Shown here piece by piece: positions 1-12,670 of a stretch of 64,000 nucleotides of DNA (position 1 is its first letter; each line of letters starts with the position of its first letter). A program made the position numbers and the translations under genes. Source of the stretch: Edolisoma coerulescens (taxonomy: Eukaryota; Chordata; Aves; Passeriformes; Campephagidae); the NCBI GenBank assembly GCA_013397115.1, contig VWZW01006868.1:1-64000 (forward strand), in the 5' to 3' direction. The notes beneath the pieces were generated by a model. It had not been told where the DNA came from and did not search any database. It saw only the letters and a program-made list of their open reading frames with translations.

Positions 1-90
1 TTATATATGTATGCTTATATATAACTATACATAAATATATATGATATAGAAATATAAGTATATACAATTAGTATAAAATACATAATATTG
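1..90. repeat. AT-rich low-complexity / degenerate (TA)n tract
   Basis: The first 90 bases are almost wholly A and T, with many short TATATA runs. This looks like an interrupted dinucleotide microsatellite and carries no coding signal. Confidence 0.7.
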
Positions 91-1559
91 ATATTGAAAC
101 AAGCTTGTTTTCTTTTTTTTACTCTTCTACTTGAATGATTAGTGAATTTTCTTTCAGATTTTATGGAACCAATTTATGAATCCTAAAAGAAAAAGCAAAC
201 CTTTTCATGGCATTGACAAAAACCATCCCCCTGTGGTGAACCTTTAAATAAAAAGACCTAATTTTTTTTATTTCTTTCTCTCTTCTGAACATTGGGCAGC
301 CTTCCAAAGCAGAAATCAGTTTGTGTTAGGGTTTCTTAAATAAAAGATAGGATAAAACCGCCCACATGGCATGTGAAATGTGGAAGAAAAGACACCTGAA
401 AAAAACCTTATCATCAAATTTTCATTAATAGAATTGGTATTCTGGAAAGAGGTGAGGGCTCTCTGGTGGCTTTTACTACCTTGGTATAGGATGCCCAAAG
501 CACAAACAAATTTAATGGAAAATATGCAGAAAAGGACTTGCAAATAATTTTGGGAGGCTTATTCTGCATCTTCTAAAATATGTTAGAAACTGATCTGTAA
601 TTACAGACACTAGCCTAAAATCCTTTTGGAACTGAAGTTCCAGCACTAAATAGAAAATACATAAGAAACTCCAAGAGAATAACCAGTAGGGAAAAGATTT
701 GGCTTGATACTGAGCACTGCAAGTTCAAAACATTGCTATCGTAATAGGGATCATTATGAACTAAAGGTCAGCATCTCTGCAGGGACAAAAATAACCCGAA
801 AAATCCACTACAGCAGTGTTCAGTTTTCAGAAAGAAAGCTGCACACAAATGAGGAAGCCTGCCGAAAAGGAACCAAAAGGACAAAGTTTGTGAAGGCAGC
901 ACAGAGGCACTACACTGCCTCCTGAGAACCAATCCATACTGTCCAAATGAATTCAGAAAGACCTGCAAAGATGGGGTGGCTAAAGAAAATCACAAAGAAA
1001 CCTATTTGAAGCAAAAATACAAAGAACAAATAGTCTTGATTAAGACTGTTAAATTACCAGAACCAGATGGCTGTTTGGTCAAGTGTTCTAATGGAAGTGT
1101 TAGATAGCTGTATCCATTAACAGCATTTTCTTATTTAAAATCGGGGGGTTTAATGAGGAATGATGAGAGACACACATGGTGATAATTTTCAAATAGTGCC
1201 TGTAGTCAGGCTTGTGGACCTAAGACCAGGAAATCTGGGAAAGTGTATTCTGTAGAAGAGATAACAGTTTTGTAAAAGTAAGTGTGCCTTACAACTACTA
1301 CTGTGCCTTTAGGGAAACATGAGCCTATTGTTTAAGGGGTATAGGCCATTTGCCATTCCCCAGGGATTTTAAGGATGTCTTCCAGCAAAGAAACTAAGCT
1401 CCAGAGAGACAACAGAGGAGATCTTCAGGTGGATAAATAACCAATTATCTGGTAATTTCCTGTAAAAAACAGAAAGCAAAAAGCACAGGTTAGTTTTCCC
1501 AAAGAGGAAGATGATGTGCTCCAGAAGGTCTACTCCATCCAGCATGTACATAAATAAGC

Positions 1560-1975
1560 TGGAAAGGAAAATTATTAATGCCATGGCACATCTTGATGAT
1601 ACAAACTTATTCAAAGTACTTAAGGTGAGGACAGGTTGCAAACAGCTACGGAAAACCTTCACAGTACTGACTGCCAGCAAAGTGATGGCAGATGAAATCA
1701 AATGCTGATAAATCTCAAGCAAAACGTAGAAAAAGCTATCCCAACTTTCTGTGTACAGTAATGATCTCTTTAGGCCTTTCAAACATTCCTTTAACACTCA
1801 TGAAAAAGGTCTTGGAATCACAACAGAAGTCCACTGAAAACATCGCATCAATACTCAGGACTGTTCAGCAAGCCAAATGAAATGCTAGGAATTATTGAAA
1901 ATTACTGAAAAAGCAGAAAATATCACGGTGTAAGTCCCTGTTGTATCTATACCATGTATGTAGTAGGAAGTGTTT
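1560..1975 (+). repeat. Ancient CR1/L3-type LINE fragment (3' part of reverse-transcriptase ORF)
   Basis: Read on the + strand, the stretch around 1670-1970 follows the order of short blocks I know from the C-terminal part of CR1/L3-like LINE ORF2. First comes a block like 'tggcagatgaaat..', then 'atcccaact..tacag.aatga', then 'gaaaaaggtcttggaatca', then a block encoding MLGIIE-like residues, and finally a block like 'gaaaatatcac..t..ccc'. The frame is broken by stops and indels, so it is a dead relic. The alignment is from memory of the family. The upstream edge is uncertain. The longest open frame here is antisense to the LINE and is taken as chance. Confidence 0.55.
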
Positions 1976-4166
1976 GGGATCCCCAAGCTAAAAACAATTA
2001 TAACAGACTAGGTACAAGGTATCCAAGGACAGAATAAATGGTGTTGGAATGGGGTTTGTCTTACTTCTCGTGTGTCAGGTAACTGCCTGCATGTGAGTTA
2101 GTTGCCTAGGCTCCCAGTACAGTCAATGAAAATCTGATCATTCCTGTTGTTGCCATTCAGAATGTGATTCTTACCATCCTACAGTAAAACCTCACATTAT
2201 GTTCGGCTCCTGGTTTTGATTGGCTATGGAGTATAAAGGGACTGCGTAAATATAAAGGCAACTTGCTCAGATGTAAATAGCTTATAGATATCCACATTTA
2301 ATCAAACGTATCTCAGGCTTTGCATCTTAAGCATAAAGAAGGAGAAAACATGATGTAGGGCTTGTACATCCTGACACAGCACAAAGGATGATCTCTGTCT
2401 CTTTTGAGCTAAAAATTAGGGAAGGTCACAAGTGGGTCTCTAGAAATAGGTTTAAAAAATCCAAAGACTCTAACCTGAATGTTGAGCTTACCATAGGATA
2501 TTTTGGATCATAAAAGCCTATGCTAGTCCAAAAATCAAGTACGTCATTTCTTGGAAAAGATTCCATCAAGATCTGTTTGACATAAAAATACAGTTCCTGG
2601 CTCCATAATCTCTGAGATTCAAATTGCTGAGCTGGAAGAGTACAAGGGACAGGGAAGCTGATGCTTTTCCTTTTTTCCTTAAGCAATTGTATTGGCTACT
2701 ACCAGACAAGGGACTGGGCAAAATGAGCTTTTCATCTGACTGATTATGGCCACTGTGTGTTCTCTAGACTTTTAGTATTCGTCTGGTTAGAATGTCTGCG
2801 GTATGTGCCTTCTAGAGCCCTTGCTCATTTTCCAAGGCATTTTGAAATATTTTCTAACAAGACTGTACGGATCATTTAAAATCCAATCTACCACCTACAG
2901 TATCACAAACCATTGAAATTCTGTCTTGCATAAGGACAGTTATAATGAAGATAATTTGGGGCCGGTTGTCCTATCGCTGTTCATACTGTGAACTCATTTG
3001 AACTCTGAGCAATTTAATGGGTACATCTCCTTGTGGTAGTAATAGACTGCTACTCACCATGTATGTTTGTTTTTAAATTACCAGCAATATAATTCTTTAA
3101 TTTTTTTTCCAGTATAAACCTATTATATCTATAGTTGTCTTTATGCAGATGGAAAAAAAAATGGAAAAAATCAACCAGTCTTGTATTATACAAAATGATT
3201 ATTAGAAATATAAGTATTTCTGTAACACATTTCCAGGAAAAATTCTAAGTTTCTGCTTCTACAGATGCTTATGTCTAGAATCATGTGTGCTGACTGATGG
3301 ACTGGTTGTCTGTGATAAACTGTTGCTTAAAGAAGGCTTACAGTTGCTGACTTCTCAATAAGACAAAGTCATATTCCAAATCTTTCTGGGGTTATTTTTC
3401 TCTTTTCATTCTACAGTTTTTTAATTGTAAGCTTACTGGCATTAATTAGATAGCTGTTCATTGACTAATATTCCTTTTTTTGTTCTTGCTGTTTATAATG
3501 TTTGGATTTGTCCAACTAATCAAAACACTAGCAAAAATTCAGGCTTAGCGATAATAGAGTACAGAATATCGACTTTAAAGGCGAAAGTTGTTGTATTCTG
3601 TGCATTGGAAAATTAGTATCACACTGCAAAAATCATTATCCTTGCAGCACAAAAAAATTATTTAAGATATCAATTGAAGAGAAGGCAGAAGATGAGTTTT
3701 CTTCTTTACTTCCATGTCTATTTCTGTGGTTTCATTTCTTTGAGTGTGAGTTGCTTCTGTGCCGTAGCCTTTCTGGTATATAAAATAACTTACATTCAGA
3801 AAACATGCTGACGAATTATGAAGGATTTTCTATTTCACCTTAATTTAGGTATCATGGCTTTGTGATTTACCTAATAACTTATGTCAGTATTCAAGTGAGA
3901 CCGGTAGATTCAAGTCCACAATGCAGATGCAATTAATTGGTCTGAAATCAGCCAGATACTTTAATGTATGTTTCAAAACAAGTGCCTGATAAGGCCCGTG
4001 TGTTTTGCTTAAGCAGTGATGTTTTTCAGTTAGAAACCTGATCCTAATCCCATACAAATAATAGAAAAGTAACTCGATTTAATACAGGAACTGCATTAAA
4101 GTTCGTTGTAGTGTGGGAACTGATCTTTGCATCTGTTGATTGGCATTTATTCTATCAGTGGTTTTT

Positions 4167-4262
4167 ATTTTATATATATATTTATTATGTGTATTTAATT
4201 TTTATTATATATATTACCTTTATTATATATTTTATATTTTAAGATATCTTAATATATACAAA
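4167..4262. repeat. AT-rich low-complexity tract
   Basis: This is a run of about 95 nt made of TTATATAT and TTTATTATAT-like units. It looks like simple-sequence DNA in the intron. A small 9-bp-arm inverted repeat follows at 4305-4327. Confidence 0.65.
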
Positions 4263-6228
4263 TGTATATTTATATTTTCATGCAAATTGGTCATTGGTGA
4301 CACTAGATGAGAGGTGTTCTCTCATCTTGGAAACCAAGCAACACTGGAGGAACTGAGTTGATCATCCCAAATGTAAGCCATAGTGTAATGACCAGGCACC
4401 TTGGGCCATGAAAATAGCAGATCACAGAAAAAAAAGCAGTAAAACAACTATTTGTAAGTGAAGTGCTCAGATAGTGGTGTATACATTTCTGCAGCCTTTG
4501 AGGCCTTTACTTCACAACAACAAATGTCTACTTTTACAGCATGTTGTTTGTTCTCTGAACTCAATTGCTAACTAAAAAGTTCAGGGTAAGCACATATATA
4601 ACTCTCTGGGGCAAAACCAAAAATGAGCTGTCTTCCTTTCCTTTGTATTATGGGCCTTGCTCAGCACTAAACTGTAAATCAGTTCTCACCAGTAATGTCA
4701 GTTCTACTCCAATGGTATAAAACTGGTGAAATGGGGAAGTCAGCTGTTGTCCTGAACTTGATGTATGCACCTTCTCTCACATTGTGGTATTTGCATAGTT
4801 CTCTGCACCTCCTTTACAAAATACACATCTCTTCTGATGGTGTATTTTAAAGATTGATCATTAGAGTAATTCACTGTATGAGTACCACTTAAGTCAGTCC
4901 AACTCCTTATGTTGCAGGGTAATTTAACATAATTGATGGAAGTCAAGTCTGGTTTTAAAAGACATTTGAGGAACAATATTTCAATGATGTTTACCTTTAG
5001 TGCTCTTCATGACATTCTAATGTCTATGAATGTCTTCATATTATTTACTCTCAAGGTTCACTGAAATACTCATGGGCTTTTTTTACCTTATTTTGCATCA
5101 TGTGTTGATGAAAAGATTACTAGGCAATAATTTCAGGCTATTTGATGATCTAAAATGAGATGCAGACCACATGTGGTTTGTATTAAAAATGCTGAGAGAA
5201 AGGAGCTAGAGAGCAGACTAATATAGCAAGTAAATTATTCTGCCTTTGTGTGCAGAGATCATATGGCAATAAAACATGCTCCTGAGAATGACAGGATTTG
5301 TCCCTTAGAAGTGACTCATTGTTGCATTTTGACATATTTTATCACATTAAAGATTCATAAATGTCTCCTTAGAAAAGATAGATGTGGAGCAGTGGAAGAT
5401 CTACGTAGTGATTCCTCTGTTTGATAAAGTCATGGTGCCCTGAATTTATCTGAATGTACCCAGATGCATCATGGAAACATCCTCATCAGGTTGTTGATTT
5501 TAAAAAGAAGAAGTTTGTAACTAGCAGTTTCTGGTATTCACATACATTACTGAAATTATTAGCTGGACTGCTTTCCTGCCTAGTTTTAAAAGTAATCTTA
5601 AAAGAAACATTATTTTGGTTTTTCTTTTAAATATGAGTCATGTAATACAGTTTGGGATGCATAACAATTTTTTTAATCTTTTTGTGTCTGTCTCTCTTCC
5701 TCTTCCTCTTTTTTTTTGGACTTCCCATTATCAACCTTTTTATCTGTAACACACAAGATACCCATGGTAAAATCATGGCCTTATTGGGGTCTGTAATAGT
5801 TTTATCATTCTTCCATTTGTTGTATTTGGGAACCGCTGTCTTCCTCTGTTTTCCTGTGTTAAACTGTACTCAACACTCCCATCCATCCTCAATGAACACG
5901 TTACACAAGTAAAGGATGAAGCAGGAGACAAGTGTTCTCTGCAGTGCACCTCCCAGTGGGTGTGCTGGTTAGAAATTCGGCTTGACTGGCCAAAAGTGGC
6001 TATGAAGGTTCCAAATTCATAGCACCTTCTGAGATGCCAGGCCTTACACTTGAGACCTAAAGTCCATATGAAGTTAAATAAACAGACCGGTAACTGAATT
6101 ATGACCGTATGCTCTTTCCTTTCAGCTTGGCATGTAATATCTTTACATTACTAACCAGCTGGTAGCAGAGCCAAGAGTTTTTTAAGTTAGTGCTTATAAT
6201 CATTTATATCTATATTTGATTCACACAG

Positions 6229-6375
6229 GTTTATCGAGCAGAACTTGTTCCCCTTAAAGAAAAGGTGCATCACGTCAATGAGCTCGCTCACCGCTTCACT
6301 CCCTCCGATATTCAGCTCTCCCAGTACAATATCAGCTGTGTGGAAGACCTGAACACAAGGTGGAAGGTGCTACAG
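6229..6375 (+). CDS. DMD: Dystrophin exon 60 equivalent (end of last spectrin-like repeat)
   Basis: Dystrophin links cortical actin to the dystroglycan complex at the plasma membrane. This 147-nt exon (49 codons, phase 0 at both ends) encodes VYRAELVPLKEKV...EDLNTRWKVLQ with no stop. The acceptor is CACAG at 6224-6228 and the donor is CAG|gtatac at 6376. The ending EDLNTRWK.LQ and the internal IQLS.YN and HVN.LA motifs are those of spectrin-like repeat 24. The length of 147 nt equals human DMD exon 60. Against the human protein as I remember it, about 30 of 49 residues agree, which is low for dystrophin. Utrophin fits worse here because it lacks IQLS.YN. The next exon lies 31.3 kb downstream in phase. 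The dystrophin family is near certain; DMD itself is likely. Confidence 0.88.
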
Positions 6376-7075
6376 GTATACTTCACATGGTTTTTTTTCT
6401 TTATGCTGCATTTAAGTAAATATTTCTATGTCTCTGTGCTTTGCTCCCTGTGGGATAGCACCAAAGGCGTACTAAGGAATGAAAGATGAGAAAGCCCAAG
6501 AAAAGGTTTTGTTGTTATCATTCATAAATGCATTAGACAGAGGCCCAACTGATATTGTAGATGGTTTAAAAATATAAAGGGCAAGCCACATGTTTTGCAC
6601 ACATTTCAAAGATAATAAGTTCTTTTCCGCAGAGCTCAGGAAACATTGTGAACAATTCACTTTTCATTGTAAATTATTGCTTTGATTTATCAAATCCAGA
6701 TATTTGGAAAACAAATTTTTTCATCTTCTCTGAAGACACTTGGAGACAGTATGTCAGGATGAGATGTTATTGCTGATAGAACAGATAGTTAATTGAAATA
6801 TTATGGTTTACTGTCTTTTTTCATATTTACTTAAATGTCATCTGGAAGATATAGAGAGTAAGGTGAAAGCACTCCAGTAAATTTTTAAACACATCCTGAG
6901 GGGAAAAGCCATAAGTAACTTTGAAGGATTATGATATACTAAAGGCGAATTTGTGACCCTTGGAAAGAGGAGACACATCTGTTTCTATAATATAATTTTT
7001 CTACTTAAAGGAGAGCAGACTTTGAAATGTATGGAGAGGCAGAGCTCATTTTTGTTAGAATAAAATAGCATAAAC

Positions 7076-7130
7076 TAGAACAGAATAGCTCAGTTGGAAC
7101 AAATGTACAATTATTTAGTCCAAGTGTTCT
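7076..7130 (-). repeat. CR1 LINE 3'-end remnant (antisense)
   Basis: The + strand reads 'cagaatagctcagttgga', followed after a diverged gap by 'ttagtccaagtg'. This is the pattern of the reverse complement of an avian CR1 3' end (gaatagttcagttggaaggg..atctagtccaac). It is short and diverged, so it is an old copy. Confidence 0.5.
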
Positions 7131-9014
7131 ACATACAAGACCTGCTGTGTGCTTACACCCGAGTGTCACTTTTTTGAAGTGTTATGTGTTTTTCCATCTT
7201 AGGGCTAGACCTATTTATGTATGACCAGCACTCCAGTTAGGTGTGATATCCTTTATAGAAAACTGAAATTTTGGCCATGCAATAGGAAAAGCAAAAATGG
7301 AAATTGTTTTTTTTCATGCAAAACCATTCTCCTTCTAAGGTATGGTCCTGTTATTTATTTCTGGTTTTCCAGTTGTCCAGTATGTTTCTTTGTCATTCTG
7401 GTGGTTTTGTGTTTGGTTTTTTTTATTTATTAACTGCCTTTGTTATGCTAATGTCACCTAAAACATTAGACTTAGTACTTTAGTCTTTTCATCAATTTTT
7501 TTGTATACATTTCAGTGTATTTTCATGTGTCTTTCTGTTATACTTGTTGTGTTTCCTCTTAGGCTTCTCTTAATTCATATTTTTAAAAAGCAATTCTTTC
7601 TGTGTTCCTGCTCTTCTCTGTCTTTCCCCATGTTGCTTCCCTTATTTCTGTTTGGGTTTTTTTCCTGTACTCCCCTTGTTTCTTTTCTTAGTTTACTTCT
7701 CTTTTTCTCCCTCCTCAAAGGTTAGATGTTCTCTCTCTCTCCATGCCATATTCTTAATGGGGAAAATATGTCTTATCCATGTACCCCATTTCCTAGAAAA
7801 TATTACTGCAGGAAAATCATAAAACAGAGAGTTCTGTGCTACTGCTTGCCAGAAAGATACCCATCCTTGGTTATGTGTGGGAAAAGTGCATAAAGACATA
7901 AAATTTATCACATCTGAAACACCAGCAAATTCTAGTGTTATGAGAAAGTTGAAGAGCATTTTGTAAAGGAGGTAATCATGTCTCAATTGTTTCTTTATTA
8001 ACCCTGGGAACTTAGATAAGATTGGAGGAGGAAATGTGTCATCTTAAGCCAAATCTTACAGAGATTTAATATTATATTCATTTTATAATCATAAGAATAA
8101 GGCCAACCATAGTCAGTCATTTGCAGTATTGCACAGTGGTTCTACAGTGAGATTAGTGCTGTTAGTGAATAGAATCAGATGTTCCTCCAGAATCTTCCCA
8201 GAATTTCATTTGTATTTATGCAGTAAGGGATGTTTGCCATTAATTTACCTGGTTTGTATTCAATTTTAGTGAATATACTCTGGAGTATTACTGGAACAAA
8301 AATGTATAGAAAGCACTCAACCACTCACAGACTCAACCAGTCCTGGTTTTGAAGTGTTGTGTGGAGTGCATTTCATTAATGAAAGCTGATGCACTCAGCT
8401 CAGTCACTGAAAACTGTGTCATCTTCTGTGGAGTTTGAGCAATATAAAAATAATTAGCTTCATGCCTTTAATAGAGTAGTTTTAAGGAAAATATGGTGTT
8501 TATTTTTTAATTTTTCTTAAACATGAAAGGAGATGAAATCTTTCGAAGCAGCTACTTGTTATGAATTTCTCAAGGAGCTCTCATGTGTGCTTCAAACAGT
8601 GTATGTAATGAGCTCATCCTGGGGTAAAACACGTCTTGCAAACTCTTGCTTCCTTCCAGTTGACATTTAAGGAGCCAGGAATCCCAGATTAGTGGGAGTT
8701 ATATCCATGTCACTTAGTAAGAGATCTGATTGGTGTAGGGCTGGTCAAAAGGCAAAGCTCCTGATATGTAAAACAATGTACAATTAACACATGGAGAACA
8801 TAGTTATAAAAAATTTTTTTTTTTTGTTTAAATCAAATTTTGTTTGCTTTTATTTAGAATAGCACCTTTAATAAGCTGAAAAATACAGTAAGAACTTTCA
8901 TCCAAAAATGTACCTATTAAGATATTTTGTTATGATATTTATATTCTAGTGCTTCTACTTTTGAAAGTGCTAGTTGGTGAGTCTTTGAGCACATCAAAAA
9001 CCTAGAGCTAAATC

Positions 9015-9060
9015 AGCCCAAGGCCTCTTCCAATCTAAACTTTTCTATAATTCTATGATT
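9015..9060 (+). repeat. CR1 LINE 3'-end remnant
   Basis: The sequence 'aaggcctcttccaatctaaa' is followed by a tail 'ctataattctatgatt'. This is the typical end of an avian CR1 element in the sense direction. Only the last ~45 nt are clear. It runs directly into a TA/TG microsatellite. Confidence 0.7.
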
Positions 9061-9092
9061 TATATATATATGTGTATATATATATGTATAAT
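9061..9092. repeat. (TA)n/(TG)n microsatellite at CR1 tail
   Basis: About 32 nt of alternating TATATA with a GTGTATA interruption follow the CR1 terminal motif. The repeat may have grown from the A/T-rich tail of the LINE. Confidence 0.75.
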
Positions 9093-12000
9093 GACTGTTA
9101 AGAAGCATAAGCCCCAATTTCAGTATCATTCCTAACTCCTCAGCTCATCTTCCACCAGTAGCAAAGATTCTGCAGGATGTGGGGATTTGAAGATTGTTGT
9201 GGTGCAAAAAACATGCTGCCTCTTGTTGGAAGGCCCTGCCACAACTATTATTCTGTTCCCTCGAAGAGCACTCGCTGCGTGCAGGAGGTGTGAAGAGCCA
9301 GCAGGCTTTTAGTACCCCTGCAGGCAGTTATCTAAAGTCATATCATCATTTTATTTGTATTCCGCTAAGGACAGGCTCTTTACTGAGCTGCATAATGCAC
9401 ACTACTGTAATAAGTATTGCTGCAATGAATTATTTCAAAAACCAGCTTCTTCTGTGTGCTTCACAAATATTAGCTGATTCCTTCCATCTGTGGTGAGAAA
9501 TATGAATGAATCTTGCCATCTGTATTTCCAGAGGTACTAATAAAAAGAATATAAAAGCCAAAAAGGAAATCCCTTCTTCCCTGAAATCAGTGTAAAATTG
9601 TCACTATGCATCAAAGTCTTGCTGGCCAGTGAATCTCTAAAGAGCTGAGTCACAGACATTCTGGGCAGCAGTCCTCAGCTCACATCTTGCTTTTTATAGG
9701 GGCTGGACACCAGGGCAAGGAAGTTGCAGCAAAACATAAGCTGAAATCAGCAGTGACCTATTGTAGCAGGTTTTAGGTTTGGGTTTTTTTTTTAATTTTA
9801 CTTCACCTTCTGTCTTCCATTCCTTCTCCCAGAAAAATATCCCACAAAAAAAATGAAATAACAACAAAAATACCTATGTAAAAGAAATGTCTTTTTCAGG
9901 TTTCTTGCAGCTGAATTGAACCAAGTTTACTGGATTCCCAGGTTGTTTTTTTAAATTGTATGTAGTAATGGTTTCAGGAAGTAAGCTTCATGTTTAAACC
10001 ATGGAATTAAAATTTGAAAATCATGAAGGATATTCTCTCATATCATTTTTCTTAAAGTAAAAGAAAAACCTCTCTTACTTTACAGTTCAGTTGTCCAGTA
10101 GATACTGCATAGGATGCTCATACAGGAAAGCTCTAGTCATATACTTAAATAGAATATTTGCCTTATGTTGTTCTATATCTTAAATTACAAGTAGAGGTAT
10201 TTATTATTAAACAGTGAGTGTAAACCAGGGTTAAAGTTGATAGATTGACAGATGATGCAACAGTAGGAAGAAAGATGTTTCTTCCTCTGTATGAGACAGA
10301 GAATGTCATGTCTAAATGAATGGACAATAAAAAGGGCAGTTAGATTTTTATATTTGACCATTATTATCTTTCCTTAGCAGCTTCTCTTTCCATTGTGATA
10401 TTTCATTAATTTTATTAATTAATTTGTTTCTATTTCTTTGGTTTTTCCTCTTTTTTAAGCTATATTTTGACATATGTTATCTGTTAGCAGCTGAAAAAAA
10501 ATAGGAGACAACTTTTCTAAACATATGGAGTCAGAATTCTAGCTCAGCTAGAATTATAGTAGTTAAGTCACTACTAAAATCATGGTGCTTTTCAAACTTG
10601 AAATTTGAAATTATTTTGTAGTTGCAGACTTCAGCTTCCCAGCAGAGGGAGATTTTGGTCCTTTTTGGAAGTCAAGTTTTCCCATCAGACTACTTAGTTA
10701 AAACATTGGTTTGTATGTTCCATGAGAACAGGAGCTTCTGCCAAAACCACAATTGTTACAGCTCTTTAATGGTCTCTTATTTGTTTAATTGGCTATGCCA
10801 GTTGGCTGCAGAAGTCATAGACCCATGCATTTTTCCTTCATTTCTGTTAGCTTGAGTCTCAGATTTTCTCAATGTTTGTCTGCAAAATTATGCATATAGA
10901 ATTCATTTTGCAGTCACTAATTCCTTAGAGATCCTATTTATTTATTTCTGTAAGTTAGTGGAGGAAGGCCAGCTATCAGGATTGGCATTCAATTCTGCTA
11001 ATGAAGTCTGTGTCAAAAATTGGAAAGATTCCTTCCTAAATTAGGAGGACACCTTCATTGTGGAATCTTTAGGGCAGCCAGTGAAAGAAAGTGTGTCAGG
11101 CATGGTTATCATCCGCAGACATGCCAGCAGGAAAACTAATAAAACCTTATTAAATTTATGATGTGTGTGATGAATTTCACTTTGCTGGAAATTGCAAATG
11201 CTTTAATCATTTTTTGTAAAGGAGGTGCATTCCTTTTGAGAGTTTTATTATCCTCTTTTGACTTCCTTTACTCTGAAATTTTGTCCGCGATGATGATGTT
11301 TTGAAGAACCATGTAGAAGAATAGCAACTCACCTTACTTTATATTCTCATTACAATATTCATCTGTAGATTACTTTTGGTGTATTTTTTTGTTTCTCATA
11401 AATGTGTGTGAGTGCAGGGGATTATAAAAGCTGAGCTATGCTGTTTATATGTAAAAAGAAAAGCACCTAAAATTTGTCAAAAGTAAGAAAATATGTTACA
11501 GGTGCAGCTTGAATTCAGCACTTTCTTGTACAACCTTTGCATATGCAATATATTCTGTAAGATCTCCCATTTATCTATTTGATGGATGAATGATAGGAAA
11601 AGAATGGGCATATTAGTTGATATATGTAAGTCTCGTTTCCTTATAAAGGGAGACTTGAACAATTTGCTTCCACCTGTCAGCAGTTATAGATTATGTTTGG
11701 CAGCACACATCCATATGACTCACACCAGACTATATTTAGGATACTGAGGAAAACAGAGGTTATGATACTGTTGAGAATATATTCTCTGGAAACCAACATC
11801 CACTAGTTCTGTTGGGTTTTAGTCAAGTAGTTTTAGGTACATCATCCAGTTTGTAGCTCTTTATTTTATTTACCAACCACCATTGAAACTGTATTCTTTA
11901 GTGTTCATGATCTGTAATACCTGATCATCTCAAAACCATTAATTGAAATAATTTCTGTAGAACTCCCTTTGACAAGGAGTGTGGAAGTTACATTTGAAGA

Positions 12001-12399
12001 ATTAAAGCTCTGAGTTTCAGTCCTATAAAGAGGTGTAGACTACAGGAGTTAGAAGATTTTACCTTGGATTCCAAAACTGCACAGATAGCTTCAGGTTTTT
12101 TCTTGTACAAATTGAAAGAATATGGCCAGATTTTTTTCAACAACTTTTTAGGTGTGTGACCTGGTTCCAATCAGCTATGTTTAGGCTGCTCATTACAAAA
12201 AATTAGGGTTGTTTAAGGTAAGAATGTGTGAGGGGCAATAGCTGGGAAGTGCACAAGGTTAGCAGCAGTCAGGCTGGTGAAAGCAAACAAGGACAAAACA
12301 AAAATGAACCTTGCAATTATAAGTCAATCTCCAACCCTAGCTTCCACTCCACAGGCCCTTTTCCTTCCCAAAATGTTACCAACTGTCAGAGCTCACAAT

Positions 12400-12670
12400 T
12401 TGCGGGTTGGGTTTGGCAGAAGCAATCGGAGAGGACAGGACTGCGTGGGGTCGGGCAGGGCAGGAGGCACTGTCAGCTGCCTGCCGGCACCAGGAGGCTG
12501 ATGGATCTCTGCAATTTGTGGTTCTGCTCCACGTCCTGGAGGGGATGCACGCTGCTGACACGGGTCACCGGCCCATTCGCGCCCGCCTGGCTCGAAGGGA
12601 GGCTGGAGCAGGTGTACAAAGTTTGCTTTGAATGTGGAACACGTTTGTCGCAGATCGAGCACTCGCTGAA
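12400..12670. other. CpG-dense, GC-rich block of unknown nature
   Basis: About 17 CpG dinucleotides fall between 12402 and 12665, against a flanking intron that is AT-rich and CpG-poor. The densest part is near 12541-12600 (ttcgcgcccgcc). Several frames stay open across it on both strands, the longest being 153 codons at 12228-12689 on +. That is expected from GC-rich sequence, and none of the translations resembles a protein I know. It might be a small CpG island with regulatory activity, an inserted retrocopy or GC-rich repeat, or a selected non-coding element. No known dystrophin promoter is described in this intron. Confidence 0.5.

Larger units (their letters stand above)
1..6228 (+). 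other. DMD: 3' part of the DMD intron preceding exon 60 (intron 59 equivalent)
   Basis: This AT-rich sequence lies upstream of the first exon and continues beyond the left edge. It ends in the acceptor CACAG at 6224-6228. The polypyrimidine tract before it is weak and mixed with A and T. No open frame in it resembles a known protein. It holds an AT-rich run at the left edge, an old LINE remnant near 1.6-2.0 kb, and an AT-rich low-complexity stretch near 4.2 kb. I see nothing else recognisable in 90-1500, 2000-4100 or 4300-6200. Confidence 0.8.

Noticed and set aside
1369..1797. 142-codon open frame on the minus strand
   Set aside because: It is antisense to the old LINE relic, rich in Leu, Phe and Ser as expected of AT-rich non-coding DNA, and has no known domain.
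2210..2245. CCAAT-like (ATTGG) and TATAAAGGG pair resembling a promoter or LTR U3
   Set aside because: No poly(A) signal, terminal TG/CA or target duplication was found nearby, and no transcript start can be argued.
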